This document shows, one piece after another, positions 7,915 to 8,777 of a stretch of 8,777 nucleotides of DNA. Position 1 is the stretch's first letter. The number at the start of each line of letters is the position of its first letter. The stretch covers positions 1 to 8,777 of the forward strand of contig JAJPYK010000193.1 in the NCBI GenBank assembly GCA_021205005.1. The letters run 5' to 3'. The stretch is from Paraprevotella sp. (GTDB lineage: Bacteria > Bacteroidota > Bacteroidia > Bacteroidales > Bacteroidaceae). The translations under genes were made by a program, and so were the position numbers. The notes beneath the pieces were generated by a model. The model saw only the letters and a list, made by a program, of their open reading frames with translations, was not told where the DNA came from and made no database searches.

Positions 7915-8181
7915 GCAGGAGGAAAAAACGCACGTGGCCGTCGTCGGGAACGTAACGGAAAGCCTGACAGTCAGGGCCATTCCGACGACTCCGCAGCAAA
8001 GGCAAAAACGGAACAGCGTGAATCGGTTCAGGAGAAACCATCGCAGTCCCCTACCGCGAATGCGGAAAAAGACAAGAAGAATGCATCGCGCAGACGTCAT
8101 TTTAAGAAGAAACGCCCATCGGTAAAGGATTGAGAAAAGGAGACTCACGAACAGCCTAAACCTGAAGGCAACAAAGCATAA
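7915..8181 (+). other. Remnant coding sequence of the helicase basic tail beyond the premature stop
   Basis: The lobe-2 frame continues past TAA 7912-7914 for 72 stop-free codons, reading a hydrophilic tail with GRRRERNGK near its start and SRRRHFKKKRP near its end, then TGA 8131-8133, 15 more codons and TAA 8179-8181. The composition (Arg, Lys, Gln, Ser, Ala, almost no large hydrophobics) is what RNA-binding tails of DEAD-box helicases look like. The overlapping frame at 7895-8125 has a less coherent composition and is treated as a shadow. If the TAA is real, this stretch is untranslated. Confidence 0.6.
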
Positions 8182-8194
8182 GCCGGTTCGGAAT

Positions 8195-8242
8195 GAAAAA
8201 AGTGCGCTTGCTCCCGTATGAAGGGGCAAGCGCACTTTTTTC
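8195..8242. terminator. Bidirectional intrinsic terminator between the helicase gene and mscL
   Basis: GAAAAAAGTGCGCTTGC (8195-8211) is perfectly complementary to GCAAGCGCACTTTTTTC (8226-8242), a 17-bp stem that extends by one wobble and two G-C pairs (8212-8214 with 8223-8225) around an 8-base loop. The A6 on the left arm and T6 on the right arm make the hairpin a rho-independent terminator in both directions, ending the lon-tgt-lpt-helicase unit on the plus strand and mscL on the minus strand. The right arm touches the mscL stop codon (8241-8243). Confidence 0.92.
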
Positions 8243-8663
8243 AGTTTTCCTTTTTCAGCAAGTCGCGTATCTCCGTGAGCAACTGGATGTCGGCTGGCGG
8301 TGCAGCCGGAGCTTTAGGCTCTTCCTTCTTCGTGCGGTTCAGTGCATTGATCGCTTTGATCAGCAAAAAGACAGCCAAGGCAATGATGACGAAATCCAAC
8401 GTGACTTGGATGAAATTCCCATAATTCAGCGTAATGGCCGGACTGACCTCCGTCCCGTTGTCCATAACGGAATCTTTGAGGGTGACTTTCAACTCCGAAA
8501 AGTTCATGCCCCCCACCAACAAACCGATGGGCGGCATAATGAGATCGGCCACGATGGAGGATACAATTTTGCTGAACGCTCCGCCTATAATGACGCCCAC
8601 GGCCATGTCCACCACGTTTCCGCGCATGGCAAACTGCTTGAATTCTTGCAATATCTTTTTCAT
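8241..8663 (-). CDS. mscL: Large-conductance mechanosensitive channel MscL
   Basis: A 140-residue inner-membrane channel, homopentameric in studied homologues, that opens under membrane tension to release solutes on hypo-osmotic shock. The N-terminal amphipathic helix (1-13) leads into the hallmark [26 protein letters not shown] region (from residue 11), which forms pore-lining TM1 to about residue 45. A periplasmic loop (about 46-78) has the usual polar composition. TM2 (about 80-105, [20 protein letters not shown]) is followed by a Lys/Glu/Pro/Ala-rich linker and a C-terminal amphipathic helix ([13 protein letters not shown], 126-138) that bundles the cytoplasmic end. The length is close to the 136-residue E. 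coli protein. The gene is intact, monocistronic in this window, and convergent with the disrupted helicase, with the shared terminator at its stop codon. Confidence 0.96.
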   Translation of the reverse strand: MKKILQEFKQFAMRGNVVDMAVGVIIGGAFSKIVSSIVADLIMPPIGLLVGGMNFSELKVTLKDSVMDNGTEVSPAITLNYGNFIQVTLDFVIIALAVFLLIKAINALNRTKKEEPKAPAAPPADIQLLTEIRDLLKKEN

Positions 8664-8693
8664 CGTTTCGAGTTATGTATGTGAATCGTGACG

Positions 8694-8701
8694 GAAAGAT
8701 A
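8694..8701 (-). promoter_or_regulatory. Probable -7 promoter box for mscL
   Basis: The minus strand reads TATCTTTC, matching TAnnTTTG at all but the last base, 30 bases upstream of the mscL ATG. No -33 TTTG is found at the expected distance, so the assignment rests on position and the partial match. The remaining bases to the window end (8702-8777) show no recognisable gene. Confidence 0.4.
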
Positions 8702-8777
8702 CGTAAAAGTGCGGAATGGACCGGTAGTGTTTCACCGAGTGTGTCTGATCGAAGGCCCCCAAGCCTGTAGACCTCAG

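Larger units (their letters stand above)
6689..8181 (+). pseudogene. DEAD-box RNA helicase, disrupted by one frameshift and two in-frame stops
   Basis: Read through its lesions this is one gene of about 497 codons: an ATP-dependent RNA helicase with two RecA lobes and a long basic, low-complexity tail, of the RhlE-like type common in Bacteroidales. All motifs survive: Q motif (TECTPIQEHAIP), I (AQTGTGKT), Ia (PTREL), Ib (TPGR), II (DEAD), III (SAT), V (ATDIVARGID) and VI (HRIGRTAR). Lesion 1 is a missing base in the A run at 7249-7250, just after motif II: restoring one A gives the normal KERQTVMFSAT transition, and without it the frame ends in RSVRP. Lesion 2 is TAA at 7912-7914; the same frame continues for 72 codons of Arg/Lys/Gln/Ser-rich tail. 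Lesion 3 is TGA at 8131-8133, followed by 15 more in-frame codons (EKETHEQPKPEGNKA) and TAA at 8179-8181. The start at 6689 is 5 bp after the permease stop; GTG at 6716 (MNFYDLELN) is an alternative closer to usual family starts. Sequencing error is possible, but three lesions in one gene beside intact neighbours favour recent decay. Confidence 0.8.

Noticed and set aside
7895..8125. Separate small plus-strand gene of 76 codons
   Set aside because: It overlaps the helicase tail in another frame. The lobe-2 frame continues with a coherent basic tail through the same region, so this frame is better explained as a shadow.
7426..8235. Long minus-strand open frame (269 codons) opposite the helicase
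   Set aside because: It is antisense to conserved helicase motifs and the tail, its translation is rich in Cys/Phe/Arg/Leu runs with no recognisable domain, and it ends across the mscL terminator. It is a shadow frame.
8753..8770. Short inverted repeat AGGC...GCCT near the right edge, as a possible second terminator
   Set aside because: Only a four-base stem with no T tract; it could be chance, and the neighbouring gene is outside the window.

Overview
The window looks like an ordinary chromosomal housekeeping segment from a member of the Bacteroidota, most likely order Bacteroidales. Three exact TAnnTTTG promoter boxes (the Bacteroidetes -7 consensus) sit just upstream of gene starts, Shine-Dalgarno signals are weak, and the Lon, Tgt and YjgP/YjgQ-type proteins read like Bacteroidales homologues. 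I found no tRNA or rRNA gene, CRISPR array, insertion sequence or phage gene. The genus cannot be fixed from the sequence alone.

Layout: (1) 1-74 holds a probable terminator of an upstream gene and the promoter of a YegS/DgkB-type lipid kinase (75-1097, +). (2) A TrmN6-like tRNA m6A37 methyltransferase (1098-1808, -) converges on it, and the two stop codons abut with no spacer. (3) A 167-bp divergent intergenic region (1809-1975) carries opposing promoters for trmN6 and lon. (4) A plus-strand gene train follows: lon (1976-4432), tgt (4429-5559, overlapping lon by 4 bp), an LptF/LptG-family permease (5577-6683) and a DEAD-box RNA helicase (6689-8181) that is disrupted in this copy. (5) A strong bidirectional terminator (8195-8242) separates this train from mscL (8241-8663, -), which is transcribed from a likely promoter near 8694-8701.

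How the genes fit together: the plus-strand train is probably one transcription unit that joins protein quality control (Lon), queuosine tRNA modification (Tgt), envelope lipopolysaccharide export (LptF/G) and RNA remodelling (helicase). The functions are not one pathway; what links them is compact, probably coupled expression. The lipid kinase and TrmN6 are stand-alone genes.

The two points most worth a second look are these. The helicase carries one single-base frameshift between motifs II and III plus two in-frame stop codons in its basic tail, while every neighbour is intact. The Tgt has lost all three zinc-ligand cysteines of the canonical CxCxxC motif at gap-free aligned positions but keeps the histidine ligand and both catalytic aspartates. 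I see no convincing novel defence, mobile or regulatory system here.
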